From NCBI GenBank assembly GCA_015179125.1, contig WHVA01000196.1, positions 1 to 64,000 on the forward strand: a stretch of DNA of 64,000 nucleotides, given 5' to 3'. The stretch comes from Gautieria morchelliformis. Taxonomy: Eukaryota > Basidiomycota > Agaricomycetes > Gomphales > Gomphaceae. Shown here in pieces: positions 45,351-57,600 of this stretch. The position numbers and the translations under genes were made by a program. The notes under the pieces are model-generated. The model made no database searches. It was given only the letters and a program-made list of their open reading frames with translations, and was not told the DNA's origin. Positions within the stretch are counted from its first letter, which is position 1; each line of letters opens with the position of its first letter.

Positions 45351-45585
45351 GGTGTTCATGGACCCGGAGATTGATCATGATTAGGTAGAAAAAATAATTC
45401 ATTGGTCATTGGTACTGTTTGACTTTGCATTCTGTCCTGTACTTAAATTTCAGTACTTGTATAGTAGTGATTTTTAGTCCTCTGTGAAATTATTTTTTAG
45501 GGACTAAATTTCAGTACAAGTCGGTACTGTAATTTAGCTGTAGTGCAAGCGGAACTGAAATATAGCGCTTATTCTTCCTACAGTG
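45351..45585. repeat. MITE-like element, 235 bp, uninterrupted copy
   Basis: From GGTGTTCATGGACCCGGAG to CTTCCTACAGTG it matches 55857-56000 plus 56524-56613. Internal GTACTG.AATTTCAGTAC motifs occur in both orientations. Terminal repeats are not obvious at the left edge, so the left boundary is set only by where the two copies stop matching. Confidence 0.6.
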
Positions 45586-47348
45586 TGACGCGTGATCCAG
45601 TTATATAATACCCGCCAAGCGAGTACCGTGACGATTCCCGACAGCGACAACACAACGAGATCTCCCTGGACTGAATACATCTGACCCGCTATATGAGCGT
45701 GAATTTCAGGGCGCACAGCTGGCCCGTCGATGTAAAGAGAACGCAAGCCGCAAACGCGGGGGAAGTCCCTTTACGTGCAGCGGGTAAGCGCCACTCCCGG
45801 GAGACAATCAGCTGGCGGCGCAGCTACAAGCTCACGCCGGTTAACAACGGTCAGGGTACTCCGCGACTGGCTGGGACACCGCAACAGGAGAGCGAAGGTG
45901 TTTAACATGGCAGTTAACGCGCTCTGGCCATCTATTATTTCGTCCAATCTTGACTTTCAATATTGTCCTCTTCTTTTCCATTGCTTCGTCAGATCTCTCT
46001 GATTTGCAACCTGCTTGTCTCTCATCTATACCATTCGGTCGTGTCTATCTCTGGTGTTATATGTTTGTGTACTAGACTCGGAAGTGTAAAAGCGACTTTT
46101 GACCCGACAGCACTCTTCGACAGCCTTGCAACATTACATGTCGATGTATAAGGGAAAGCTGGGGGAATGATGCTACAGCGCATGTTCAAATGAGAGCCGT
46201 CCCAACGCAAAGTCGCAGACTGATTGGAATGGATATCGCGCGGTCAGTCCCATTGAGACCCCCAACTGCTTACGGGTACTCAGTCAAACTTTGAACGGCC
46301 GATGGGATAGGTTCTGTGAAAGGCTGGGGAAGCAGTGGCAAACGTATGTGTCTGAGAAATTAGCGTTTGAAGGCGACATGCGTAACCAACGCACCGCGCC
46401 GTTTCAAGTTGTCATGGCCGTGATCATTGACAGGGCGTGCCGCAATGCGAGCAGCGATCGGGAGCTGATAATAATGAAATTCAATTCACTGTCTGGACCG
46501 ACTTGCAAATCAAGCAGAAGCGTCATACACGACGAGTTTCTACCGTGTGAGATAGGCTTCATCAGCTTAGTATCCCCGTGCTGGACGAAGAGACAAAGGT
46601 AATGGAGGAAACTGTTGTTGGTAGATGTCCATCCTACAATGTTTCCAAGAAAATTGGAATGCTGGGACAGCCACCAGGTATACGCGTGTCGGCATTTAGC
46701 AGGGATGCACGAATTATAGGTGTCAGTTGGGGAACGTCTGCGCTGTTGTGCTTCCTTCGGTAATTGTGCGGTATTTACCATCATACTCAAGTCTCTACTG
46801 CGTTCCGCATGTATTCAGGTACGGAAATTAAGTGTGCCTTTCGGGTCGAATCGCCAATGAGAACCGTGGTATAAGTAGACATCCGTAGAAAGTCAAGTAC
46901 GCACAGTTATTAAGGTCGCACAGGAATTGAACATGTTCCCGAAACGCGGGGCTTACAGTAAGACAGATAGGGAGAGTCCATTCAGGGCAAATATGACCAG
47001 TTTTATATCGGAATAAGGATATGCTGCACGGAGCAGGACGGAGTAAGCAGCGGTGAGGTACCCTGGATAGCCGAATAGGCAGAGATGCTGCAAAGGGCTC
47101 TGTATACGAGCGCTCATCTACCTCAAACCGATTTCGAGCACGCAAAATGTGGGGTGTGGGTGGAAAATCGTTCAGGGGAACGCGTATGCGTCACGTGACG
47201 CATGTCAGCGCGGCATATGCCGCTCAAGTGCGGCACCTTTTCGCTCATCATACGATCCATTGAGGCAATTTATGTCAGGTTGTCAAATTTCGATGAGTAC
47301 CTTGGTAAGTATGGGATGCGTGCCTTCTACGAGCACATGATTTTCAAG
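45586..47348. other. no supported gene
   Basis: Short frames only. The plus-strand frames at 46291-46602 and 46578-46763 have no domain that I can name. Confidence 0.3.
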
Positions 47349-49635
47349 TTACAGTTTCACATGGGCCGACTGTCTCTCGTTGAAAACCCTCATGTTCTCC
47401 GCGGCTGTCTTGCCTCTGCATGAAAAGGCTTTTGTGGCCACGGCATCTATCTCGTTGTCGTCGAGCGGCTTCCAGCACGTCTCCTCCAGATGTCTCCGGA
47501 GATGAGCTTTCCGGGCGTACGTCGTCGGCACACCATATATTGTGCACCCGTAGGGGCACGGCACCTTCAGCTCCTCCGCACGGCGAAGGTCAGCCTCGGA
47601 TTTGATGATCTTGGCATCAGATAGGTCCATCGACCCATTCTTAATGCGCCTAAGCTCACGCATGAGGTGGGACTTGAAGTGCCGTTTGCCGTTTACGGAT
47701 ACATCTGCGCCGCACGTCTTGCCGCATCCACTGTCCAAAGGGCACCGGTATGAGTGCTGTGCCGTCTCCGTATGCTGCCCATCGCCGTCGACGTTATTTG
47801 ATGGCCCGGGGTGCGGGCTTGGAGAGGAAGGTGCTGGATCTGACTGCATCGCCAGGGATCCCACCATCTCCAGACTGGCAGCATTTGCTGCCGGTGGGGT
47901 GGCCGTGGTGGTCCACGCCACCCCCTGGTTGTAATATAAAAGTTTGTTTGTAATGGTGGGCCTGTAGCATGCGTCAGGGTTATGTCTCTGTCTGTCGAAC
48001 ACACGCGAAGCCACGCACATGTTCTGCCCACCATCTGTATGGTTTGTCCTTCCACTATCATAGGAGAAGGCCATTCCCTGATATGGTGGTGGAACATTGT
48101 CACTGTATGGCACATTTTCCTGCGGTAGGTAAAGGCCTCTAATGTCTTGACCGCTTGAGAACTAGATCAGATATGTGCTATTACACCCATTAAAAATATT
48201 TGCCTACCCGGGATATTCCCTCAAGGCTGAATATGAACCGAAGGTCCGGTCTGTCTGACTGGGAGCTGCGTGGCATGAGATCGGCCCAAGCTCTTCCGCG
48301 CCAAGCTCAGAAGCATTGTCGGCATACGCAGCTTGCGGTAGAAAACTGGGTCCTGTGTCTTGAGCCCTTATAAACACGTCAGCTATGCGCTATTGCACAA
48401 AAAGGTTTGCGCCTACCCGAAGTATTGCCTTGAATCCTCAGCGAATGTCCCATCTGTCTGTCCACTGGGGGGGAATTCTTGCCTAAAAAATTGCGGATAC
48501 TCAGAGCGGGTGCCAGAGAGTGGTATGCCATTCGGAGGTTGAGATGGATAACTGTTAATGGGCCATGGGTGATAAAGTCCTTCTGGCTCCCGGCTTAGGA
48601 CAAAATGATTAATTTTCTATTGGCACGTATAACGGCCACGTGCTTACCCGAAAGCATACTCCTCCACACGATAACCGACAGGTGAGCTTGTCGACCCAGT
48701 GTGATGAGCCGCGCGGTACGGCATAATGTTTGCTACAGGCTCTTCGTTGCCTACGTGGTCACAACCGGTGTAGGGTATGTCCTGCCGGACGGAACGGAAC
48801 TGAAAGTACTCTGAGCGAGCACCGCTAACCGCTGCGCTGTTCTGGAGTGTCCGCTCGCCATAAACATGCGCGACGTTGTCTATCGGGGGTGCGCAGTGCG
48901 GCCATCCCTGTTGGCCGCTTGAGAAAAAGGTGAGTACTGTTCTAGCATGCTGTAGAATGCTTGTACCTACCTATAATCTATCTGACCAGCCGAGTAATAT
49001 GGCACATGTTCCGTCCCTGGTTGAAAGTCTGCATCGGCGACTGGTCCAACGGCAACACATGGTGGAAACTGCGGAACAAAGCCATCTGCCGTCAGAAGCG
49101 GCGCATCTCTGTGTGTCAGCCAGTGAGCTTTTTTGTCTTCACTCTGATAGAACCTGGCGAAACATACTCAGAATGTTGACCGGCGTTGTCAGTCCAACCT
49201 GGGGTGACCGAGGTGCCAGCTGACACATCTCCAACAAGCTGCTCTAGCGGATATTCGAACAGACATGCTTGTGGGTCGACGACAGGTGCGTCCTGCTGGA
49301 CGTGATCTACAGCCGCATAATATGGGGTGGCGTATGCGGCCGAAACCTCGTCACTCCAGTGTTCTGACACGCCTACATCACCCTGAAACATTGTTAGTGG
49401 CGTACATCTCCAGCTTGAGAAGAATGCTAACTCTTTTTTCCTGTGTAAAGGGCCGGTTAGTCCAAGCATATTCACTCGGACCTGCCACTGATGGTTGTGG
49501 CTCATACAAACCATCCTGGGGACTTTTGTACTCGATCCGGACAGGGGATTGCTGCGAGGGAAAAGATGGCGCGGAGGCAGTTACCGGGGACGTCGTACTA
49601 GTAGAGTAGTGCGTGTACTTGGTGTGGGACGCCAT
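47349..49635 (-). CDS. C2H2-type zinc-finger protein, multi-exon
   Basis: ATG at 49635 (minus strand, MASHTKYTHYSTSTTSP). Exons fit near 49390-49635, 49185-49392, 48971-49165, 48648-48916, 48417-48593, 48208-48366 and 47349-48153, ending in a stop at 47349. The N-terminal two thirds are Tyr/Pro/Gln-rich and low-complexity, with a repeated SEY-F/P-QF...RQ-D/E-IP-type phrase in successive exons. The C-terminal exon carries two Cys/His fingers: CPLDSGCGKTC...HFKSHLMREL and VPCPYGCTIYG...HLRRHLEETC. It is probably a nuclear DNA-binding regulator with a disordered activation region; targets are unknown. The junction of exons 2 and 3 is not fully resolved. The 5' region is duplicated inverted at 51.25-51.85 kb. 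Confidence 0.7.
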
Positions 49636-50260
49636 CTGGGATCAGAGTATGTTGCGGTAAGAAAACGAACGCAAGCCCTTTATATATCTACTTGGAGCAT
49701 TCCACAAATAGTCATCCTAATCCACGACTGCGTTGAGTCCGATACGCTGAGAACGGCGTTATAGAGTTTACAACGTGTCAAAAACGTTGAAACACGCATA
49801 AACGCCTCGCAGATCACACGACAAGAAGCATGGGTTAAGCATTTCAAATATAATGGCTGTGCTCTTGATCTCAATGATACAAATTTGAATACGATAGAAT
49901 CAGGGAAAAGGAAGGGCAGTGACGCACTTGATCCAGTATCCTGGGGAATCACCCATCTTCCCATGCAATAGATTGTGGTATGGCTCAGTTCATTGTGAAC
50001 TCTTTATTCTCGATTTAAGTCACGTCCCGGTGCTCAAGGCCTCCGAGTCAGGGAGCAGTCAAACGTTGACCAAGTTCGGATCGATCCAGTCGAGTCGCAA
50101 TAATAAGCCGTGCCTGACACTCTAACCACGAGGTGTGAACGCTAGCTTCTGGCCAAGAATATCTAACCATGGTTTGAGCAATCACAGAAGCACGAGAAAA
50201 TATTCCGGTGTACATGAGTGCCAAAGTGCCATCGGGGTTTAAAAACGTTTCCTGGCAGTG
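49621..50260. repeat. left arm of a diverged inverted duplication (C2H2 gene start and upstream)
   Basis: Pairs with 51250-51852 in reverse. Shared landmarks in mirrored order are GGACGCCAT (gene start), CAACGTGTCAAAAACGTTGA, the FKYNGCAL-coding block, GATNTAAGTCAC and CCAAAGTGCCATCG...GGGGTTTAAAAA. Identity looks like about 70-80 percent. Confidence 0.7.
49765..49970 (+). pseudogene. small conserved frame divergent from the C2H2 gene (left-arm copy)
   Basis: The frame reads NASQITRQEAWVKHFKYNGC, then GSDALDP, ending in TAG at 49968-49970. Its mirror copy at 51404-51720 reads TSQITGKEAWGKRLDFKYNG and GSDVLDP. Conservation of the frame despite diverged DNA suggests a once-real protein of unknown function transcribed away from the C2H2 gene. 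Confidence 0.4.
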
Positions 50261-51249
50261 CCTCTATTTATGGACGTGGAAGGATGGCACTGCTGAGGAC
50301 AGCTTCGACCTGTGAAGGTTGTAAGTAGCACGTGTCTGTTACATTCCAACGCATCTATTTCGAAATGTTACCGCCAGCGAGCCGGAGCGTGACCAGCGAC
50401 CTTCTCGGAACCCAATAGTTTATCAGCCAATTGCCTTTCTCCAGGCTCTCGTCCAGTGATTATCGGTGAGCTCTGCCGTGCAATTCAACCACACTCACAT
50501 TCCCTCGATCCTCTGCCCCCTACCACGGACGTGAGCGGAGATGCTGCTCGCTACTCGGAAACATTTTTACAATCATTACGGGCCATGGAATGTGTACGTG
50601 GAGCGATCGGGCACAACCAAACTCACCTTCTGCTTGGTAATTGTAGTTTCGACTATGTTTGCTCCGCATCAGAAGCTTCAAGTTAATTTGGATTGTGGAC
50701 ATTCCGCTCACAGTGTACACTTCAGTTTTACGAACCCCACCGTTTTCAGGCAGAGCAATCGACTTGAACACTCGCTAACCAATGCAGACTCACGGAATGA
50801 TAATTTTGCAGATTGGGGAATAATTCATAATGGCTGCATCCACGCTCGCATTACATATACCTAGAATACACGACATCACAGTCGCAATCACAGCTGAGGG
50901 TGGGTATAATCACTCGTACGTAGACTATCAGATGAAGCAAAAAACAGCCGGGTCAGCTGTCAGCCCTTCAAGTGGTCATCCGAATGCACGGAGCCTCAAA
51001 CACGTCCTTCGCATATGCCTGGAACGCAGCCATCCCCGTCATTTTCTGCGCGAGACTATTCACCCTATGCGCGATTCGGCGAACTGCACCGCGCGGCCTT
51101 CCACGATCCTGTGCCCATCCTCGTCAGCACCAGGGCTGCGCTCGCGCTCGTCGCACCCCATCCCCCTGTCCAGCATCATAGACACGCCGCGACTGCGGCA
51201 CTCACTTGGCAGCGCCATCCTTCCACAAGTCCGTAAATAGTGCCAGAAA
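50261..51249. other. spacer between the inverted arms, no assured gene
   Basis: Several plus-strand frames are open. One at about 50970-51130 includes a hydrophobic run (SFAYAWNAAIPVIFCARLFT). None can be assembled into a recognised gene. Confidence 0.3.
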
Positions 51250-51852
51250 CCATTTTTTAAACCCCGATGCAATTGGCGATGGCACTTTGGCGCTCGTGTA
51301 TGTACACCGGGAATATTTTCTCGGGCTTCTGTGCAATGGTCAGCATTTGACTGCGCCCTGAAGGCCTGACGCCTTCAAGCTGGGCACAGAAAAGTGACTT
51401 ACATCAAAATACTGAGTTTGCATAATGACACCAAGGATCGCGCAATCTATGGAATGGAAAGATGGGTGTGATTCTACCGAATAGGAGGGGATCAAGTACG
51501 TCACTTCCTTCCTCTTCTCCGATTCTATCGTATCTATTTGGATTGTTGAGAGCACAGCCGTTGTATTTGAAATCCAACCGCTTACCCCACGCTTCTTTTC
51601 CTGTGATCTGTGAGGTGTTGGTTTGTGCTAGTCTCAGACGCATTTGCTGAACAGGCGTGCCTTGGATGCCATCAGGTATCAACGTTTTTGACACGTTTTA
51701 GACTCTATAATGCCGTTCTCAGGGTATCGTTCTCAACGCAGTCGTGCATTAGGATAACTATTCGTGGAATGACCCAAGTAGGTATATGAAGGACATGCGT
51801 TCATTTCCCTGTCGCAACATACTATGATTCTAGATGGCGTCCCATACGGTCG
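51250..51852. repeat. right arm of the inverted duplication, with a truncated C2H2 gene start on the plus strand
   Basis: At 51834 the plus strand reads ATGGCGTCCCATACG (MASHTVGAS), matching the start of the C2H2 gene, but the following coding sequence is lost after about 12 codons. Confidence 0.65.
51404..51720 (-). CDS. small conserved frame divergent from the truncated C2H2 start (right-arm copy)
   Basis: About 97 open codons ending FPFHRLRDPWCHYANSVF and a stop at 51404. Homologous to 49765-49970 but without the early stop. No family is recognised. Confidence 0.4.
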
Positions 51853-52016
51853 GAGCTAGTGTCGGTACTTGGTAAGTCACGTAGCTGACTCTGGGTTCAA
51901 CGTAGCTCCACAGATGGTTCTGTGCCGCGTTGCCCACGCTAGGTAGACCAACTGCTTTCTACTTTGCCTCTAGTACCCCTGCACCTTTCCCAACCTTCAC
52001 AAGCCCGAGCCTCCTC

Positions 52017-52405
52017 GCTCACTGGCCAGCTCGTTTCAGGATCTTTCGACCCCACTTGGACTGTCTACTCTATGGCGTTCTGTCAAGACGGCAAATGCAT
52101 CAGCTGACATGATCATTGGTGAGGTCTATCACAACCGGCGAGGTCGTTTCTGGACCATTCGAGGGCCACACACACGCAGTCAGCTCTGTCGCGGTGTTGT
52201 GGGACGGCTAGCGGATCGTGTCGGGATCGTATGGATGGGATGTAACGACCGGCGATGTCATTGCACGGCCATTCAAAGATCACCGCGGGCGGATCTACTC
52301 TGTTGCGTTGCCGCGGGACGGCAAGCGATTGTGTCGGGCTCTAGGGACAAAGCGATCCACGTGTCGGACGCGGACTCAAAGCCGCTTCTTCGAACAAACT
52401 TATAA
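52017..52405 (+). pseudogene. WD40-repeat fragment
   Basis: Plus-strand pieces in alternating frames read TVYSMAFCQDGKCIS, then an HTHAVSSVAV-like blade, SGSYGWDVTTGDVIARPFK, DHRGRIYSVALPRDGKRL and VSGSRDKAIHVSDADSKPLL. These are WD40 blades of the type found in fungal NACHT-WD40 proteins. Stops and at least three frame changes show it is dead, and no NACHT part is present. Confidence 0.65.
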
Positions 52406-52629
52406 GTAACTTGACTCAGACGAAAATCAGAGTATTGGAGTGCAAGCGGATGATCCAGAATACATATATATACCATGTCTGACACTCCAGTCTCAACGTA
52501 CTTGCTGGTGAATCGGTAAACTCCCCGGCGGACTTTGTGAAATGATTAGGCGCTTCTGGCACATCGACCTCTTGCGTTCGAATCCCATGCCAGGCTGGCG
52601 TTCATTTTTTATCATCTTTCTTTCACTGC

Positions 52630-52880
52630 AGAAAGCGCCGGCACCTAAAAATCAGATGAAACGGAACTTGAGTTTCAGTACAAAACCAGCTAAAAATCAG
52701 TGCTCAAGTACTGATTTTTAGCTCCCGAAGTGTTCCCAGCCCCTTCGACCATGAACTGATTTCTAGTAGTGAAAATGACCCACTTTGTACTGTTTTTTTA
52801 GCTCAAAAAGAACTTAATTCTAGCTTGTTTAGCACTAATAAAAAGTACATTCAGAACTAATTTTTAGGTACACACATCAT
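52630..52880. repeat. MITE-like element with CTAAAAATCAG arms
   Basis: Contains ACCTAAAAATCAG at the left and CTAATTTTTAGGT at the right as inverted tips, plus internal GTACTGATTTTTAGC / GCTAAAAATCAGTGC palindromic motifs. Related in style to the 45.35 kb element. Confidence 0.45.
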
Positions 52881-53323
52881 TGCCTAGCAAGCATATGTGA
52901 ACTGGTACTGGACAGAAACAGGATGGAAATAGAGAGGTAACCAGCCACAAGGAACATTCACTTGAGGTGGCGAAGAAGCAACATCAACGATTAAAACTCA
53001 GTCAGAAATGCCAGCCTGAACAAAGTCAGGGAGTCCGTCGCCCGTGCAGGATATGGCAGAGGCCTCAATGACCACTATGCCCAGTGCATTCGGTATGATG
53101 AGTTTGTCATTGCCCTTGACAAGGGCCTTCCGCAAGAGTGATGACTCCAAGTATTCAGAGGACAGCGATGAAATTGACGATGAGGCAGATGAGGGTCAAG
53201 AACAACATACAGCTACACCCATATTACCTGCATGACATTCACTTTCATCTAGATCACCTGACCAAGTCAATCATCACTCGATGTCAAAGTCACCAGCACT
53301 AGCAACCTCTATACAGGTAAAAT

Positions 53324-53902
53324 TTGAAAGTGAGTTCTGGGAGTCCTAATGTTGAGGCGGACCCAGGAGCTGCATACCTCACCCACCTTAGCGTTGTTAC
53401 CTCTTTGGCAGACATTGATCATGATGTGAGCATTCTGAATGAGAGCCCTGTTAGCGATAAATCCCCCGGCTCACGTCCCTGGTCTCCTGCTGATGACATG
53501 CACCTGCGAGTTGCCTCGCCTCGAAGCCACCAAGGCTCTGTTCCTCCTTCTACTCCCAACCCCAGTTTTCCCCCTTCACCATCTAATATGGTGTCATTCA
53601 CATCTACAGCACCTCTCACCATCGTCAAGGGCAGCCCTGTCTCATCGCCCTCTACCCCACGACATCCTGTTTCGCCTCCCGCCATTTCCTTCACAGGAGT
53701 TCCTCTTCCAGGACATCCCCTGGTGCATATGCAATGTGCGCTGCATCCATGCCAGTATCCGCCACGGTCAAGTGAAGATGCAAAGAGCCACAGAGTTGGT
53801 ATATCCATCCACTCAACCTTGAGCATGATATCAATCAGACCTCTTAAGCCCTCTGAGTATGACCCACCATTTGCTGGATGTTTGTATGTGTCACAAATAT
53901 AA
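53324..53902 (+). CDS. Ser/Pro-rich open frame, unrecognised
   Basis: About 192 open codons, Ser/Pro-rich (PSTPNPSFPPSPSNMVSF, SSPSTPRHPVSPPA). No intron, domain or homologue is recognised. The frame at 53044-53235 just upstream is acidic (DSDEIDDEADEG) and could be an earlier exon. Confidence 0.3.
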   Translation: MKVSSGSPNVEADPGAAYLTHLSVVTSLADIDHDVSILNESPVSDKSPGSRPWSPADDMHLRVASPRSHQGSVPPSTPNPSFPPSPSNMVSFTSTAPLTIVKGSPVSSPSTPRHPVSPPAISFTGVPLPGHPLVHMQCALHPCQYPPRSSEDAKSHRVGISIHSTLSMISIRPLKPSEYDPPFAGCLYVSQI

Positions 53903-55856
53903 CCCATAAGCCGCTGCTGCCATCACAATCCATCGAACTACCACATACACACCACCCTACACCTCACACACACCCTCACCCGCACCGTCCACGCCTATTC
54001 GAGTCCACACACGTCCGCATGACACACCGCATCACTCCCAATATTCTACCGATCCTACCCTGACCCAATGCCCGCAGACCCACTCGACCCGAGTCACAGC
54101 CCGAGCCCGAGAGACGTTGATCCATGGAGGAGCTAGTCGTGGAGCCGGTGATCTACATATCTTCCATAATATTCCCTTCAATAATCCACAAACCATTCTT
54201 CTGATGCACATGACTACATACATCCCCTCCCATTCGTTACATCGATCCCCTAGCTACCGCTGTCTCCGCACCACCGTATTCCTGAATCCACACACATCAG
54301 TCGACCCATGCGTTACCCCTCCACTCTTCACGCCGCAGCAGACCTCGTAGCTAGTTAAATAGTTCAACATGTACACACACATTCTTCAGTCAATTGGAAC
54401 TCACATTCTTGAAGTAACTTGGTACCTTGCGACGCATAAACTTGCGTAGTTATCACTGAAGAGCATACACACTCCACTCGATTCGACTTCAAACCAAAGT
54501 CTGAATCTACATCTAATTCATCATCAGCTGCTCTTAATCTTTCACAGTATGCGCTGTTGAGAACAGACATGGCAAGAGAGCCACCCTGCTCCATAGTCTG
54601 GGTGGTCTTGCGGAATGAGAGTAAGCTAGGGTGTGGGGCATCCATCCTAAGGAATAAAGCGGCAGCAAACATGATCAGATTGACAGAAGGAACAGTGTAA
54701 CACCTCTATGTGCACCCGAATGTCAACCTTTTCATCTAGTGTGCTGCAGCTTGTGACATTGAATAATTCTGGTATGCGATAAGGTACTACAGAGGCACAA
54801 AACCCATACAGACTGGATGTTGCGTCAGCATGCTTGTGGATCATGATATAAAATATTGTAATGGTGATATGAGCACATACCTATATTGCCAATGACACTG
54901 CACAGAGGACATTTGGCCGCAGAAATATAGGCTCGATCTGCACAAGCTGCCTCAAGTCTAGCGATTCCCCAGATATAGTGAGCGGCACATTTGACAGCAT
55001 TGTCTGCGCGAGCGCATATATCAACCCCTCCATGAATAAACAGTTGAAGACACTCGTACCGATGCAAGTTGTGCTTACTGGTGGCACTTTATCCCTCTTT
55101 ATCACATGGTGGGACTGTCGGCCAGCATCATTTGCAGGACTCCTGCTATGCTGGTGCTGAGGTGGGAGATAAGGGCAAATAATCACAGTTGGGTATTGAA
55201 CAACAGCTAGCTCAGTGGATCACAATGAAGAATTTCTTACTTGCGACACAGGGTAAAGCTATATTGCAGTTATATGGTGAGGGTGATCCGACAGGTCATG
55301 ATGAGACTTTCAGCAGTATTCAAGTCTCCATGAAGGTGATTTTCATGAGAGCCGATGAGGACTACACAGCGAAATTAGGTATGCTCATGTAGCATTCAAC
55401 TGGACTTGGTCACTCATCGTCATGTAGCTGAAGCTGAGAATCCACCCAAGTCTCAACACCGATACAACATCCAAACAGCAGACAAGGTACAACCAAGGGA
55501 TTTTAAGAATTTGGAACAACCAGTGGAATACCTTAGTCTGGAGAACTGAACCCAAGCTGACAGAAGACGAGGAAGACAAATGACCTGTAAAAAACCACGA
55601 ACCTCTGGCGACACTCAAGAAGAATCACCTTATGCTGTGCTAGCTCTCCCATGGTGGGTACTCCAGTGCCTGCTATACCTGTTACCACTTAGCTTCACAG
55701 TGATGTGTTGTCGGTGTGGTGGTGGTGGTAGGGTGGTAGAAGCAAGAAGTGTGGGAAGGTGGTGGAGTATCAAATGACTTCTTACTTTTGCGCAAATTTA
55801 TGAGTGAGGTGCTACATTGAGATGAAACTCCCACAGACCATGGGACATTGACAGAA
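53903..55856. other. no supported gene
   Basis: Minus-strand frames at 54364-54672 and 54881-55186 are open but without recognisable family or clean splice structure. Confidence 0.3.
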
Positions 55857-56613
55857 GGTGTTCATGGACCCGGAGATTGATCATGATTAGGTAATAAAAG
55901 GTTCATTCATCATTGGTACTGTTTGACTTTGCATTTTGTCCTGCAACTATATTTCAGTACTTGTATAGTACTGATTTTTAGTCCTGTGAAATTATTTTTT
56001 GGAGGATATTCATAATGGTTATGTAATACAGCATATATGAGTATATAATATATACTATAAGAGTATTAATAACAACATATAGGAATATATAGTAGTATTT
56101 ATAAGGAGAATAATAGATGTTATTAGATGATTCTGTATATATTTAAACATCTCGAAGATATATATACATATGAGAGAGGATTAGACTACAAGATAGAGTA
56201 ACAGATACTTGGAGAGATACTTCTAATAGATATGAGTAGGAGTATTAGTATGACTAGTTATAATGAGAGAGTATTAGACTATCATATGGAGTAATAGTAG
56301 TTGTGTAGATATTTGTAATATATATTTATAATGATATAGTGTATATTAAAAGTGGGTAGAAAAAATAACAAGAGGTGTAAAAATAAGAATCGGTGTTCTC
56401 GTTGGCGGAGCCGCCGCTCGGGGAGGGACAAAAGAAAATTTATTTATATCCTAACAATAAGATTGGCATGTGCTTTCGAAAATGTGTGAAGCTACAGGTA
56501 ATAAAAAGTTGTGAGCATCCACCTTTGGGGAATAAATTTCAGTACAAGTTGGTACTGTAATTTAGCTGTAGTGAAAGTGGAACTGAAATATAACACTTAT
56601 TCTTCCTACAGTG
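55857..56613. repeat. MITE-like element (same as 45351-45585) interrupted by a second MITE
   Basis: Left part 55857-56000 and right part 56524-56613 together align with 45351-45585. The interruption is a 523-bp element flanked by TTT. Confidence 0.75.
56001..56523. repeat. AT-rich MITE, copy 1, with 3-bp duplication
   Basis: Tips GGAGGATATTC and GGTGGATGCTC (reverse complement of the right end). Inserted into a TTT site that is duplicated; the uninterrupted site is visible at 45.5 kb. A 3-bp duplication and short imperfect tips fit a PIF/Harbinger-type MITE. GGCGGAGCCGCC near 56405 forms a small hairpin. Confidence 0.75.
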
Positions 56614-57099
56614 CTTTCTTACTTCATATGTGTGCTAAAACGTGGGAGCCATAGGAAACATGACGGTGGGAACATCCATGGTAGTCCTATGTTGGACCCG
56701 TAAGTCTTGTACAGTACTAGCCTTCATCGGACATAAATTATTTATTGGTCACATTTCAGGAGTGCTATCAGGAGGATTTGCAGGCCAGTCCACTATTTCA
56801 AGCTCACAGCATGCTTATAGCTAAAACACATCAAGTCGTATTTTGGGCTCATCACCGACGAGCGCAGATGGCGAAAACCTGTGCGGGAGCCTTAGACAAT
56901 GCCACAACCGTCACCTACTGCCAAGAATCACGCACAAACTGAATGGTCCAGCCAACTTGAATGAGCAGCCCCACATGCACACTCACAATGAGCCTGAATG
57001 GGACCGTACCATGACCGTCCTCTTCTATCATTCCTCACTTCTCACTCCATGTCCACGCATTGACGATAGTAACTCACACATCTCTGCTTGTCCAGCTCA

Positions 57100-57600
57100 T
57101 CACAGCACCACCTGGGACACAGGCTGCATGCATGGACATACAAAGGGCATACCGGAGCTTGCCAGTGCTTCCCGCCCATAAGTGTTACATCACTCTCCAC
57201 TAGAGAGGCCTTTACTACATAGACCATGTACTCCCATTCGGTCTGGCGACCACAGGAGGCATTCAGGGCCATGTAGCCAATGCCATTTCAGACATACTCA
57301 AATCACACAGCATCAGCCCCACATGGAACTGCACCACAGTTTACATATACTTGTATGATCCCGACACTATAATCGCAATCACCTTACCACTTGGCATGCA
57401 GTGGCACCCAGTGACAGTCAAAGGCAGCATATATGCCTTCATTTCCGATTATGTCAGTTTCCTCTGGGACTTGCAAGTATGGTCTGTGGCCATACCCAAA
57501 CACAAGTGACTGAAGTACCTTGTGCACATAATCACCTTCCTCATTGTACCCAAATCAACCATGGAGATTGCCATGAAACTCCTTGCTCGTTGGACCCTAT
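57100..57600 (+). pseudogene. DIRS-like reverse transcriptase remnant
   Basis: Plus-strand frames give APPGTQAACMDIQRAYRSLP, then YIDHVLPFGLATTGGIQGHV, ISDILKSHSI, YDPDTIIAITLPLGMQWHP and VSFLWDLQVWSVAIP. These match DIRS RT blocks (PPGTxAAxMDxxxAYR; HxxPFGLxxxxGxF; YDxDxIL; YLGFxWDxxxxxVxxP). The metal-binding VDD block is unrecognisable (CTTVYIYL). The sequence stops at 57600, where a solo LTR is inserted. Confidence 0.7.

Noticed and set aside
52510..52600. Pol III B-box-like GTTCGAATCC, possible tRNA or SINE
   Set aside because: The flanking bases do not form a T stem and no acceptor pair is found; left as a lone motif.
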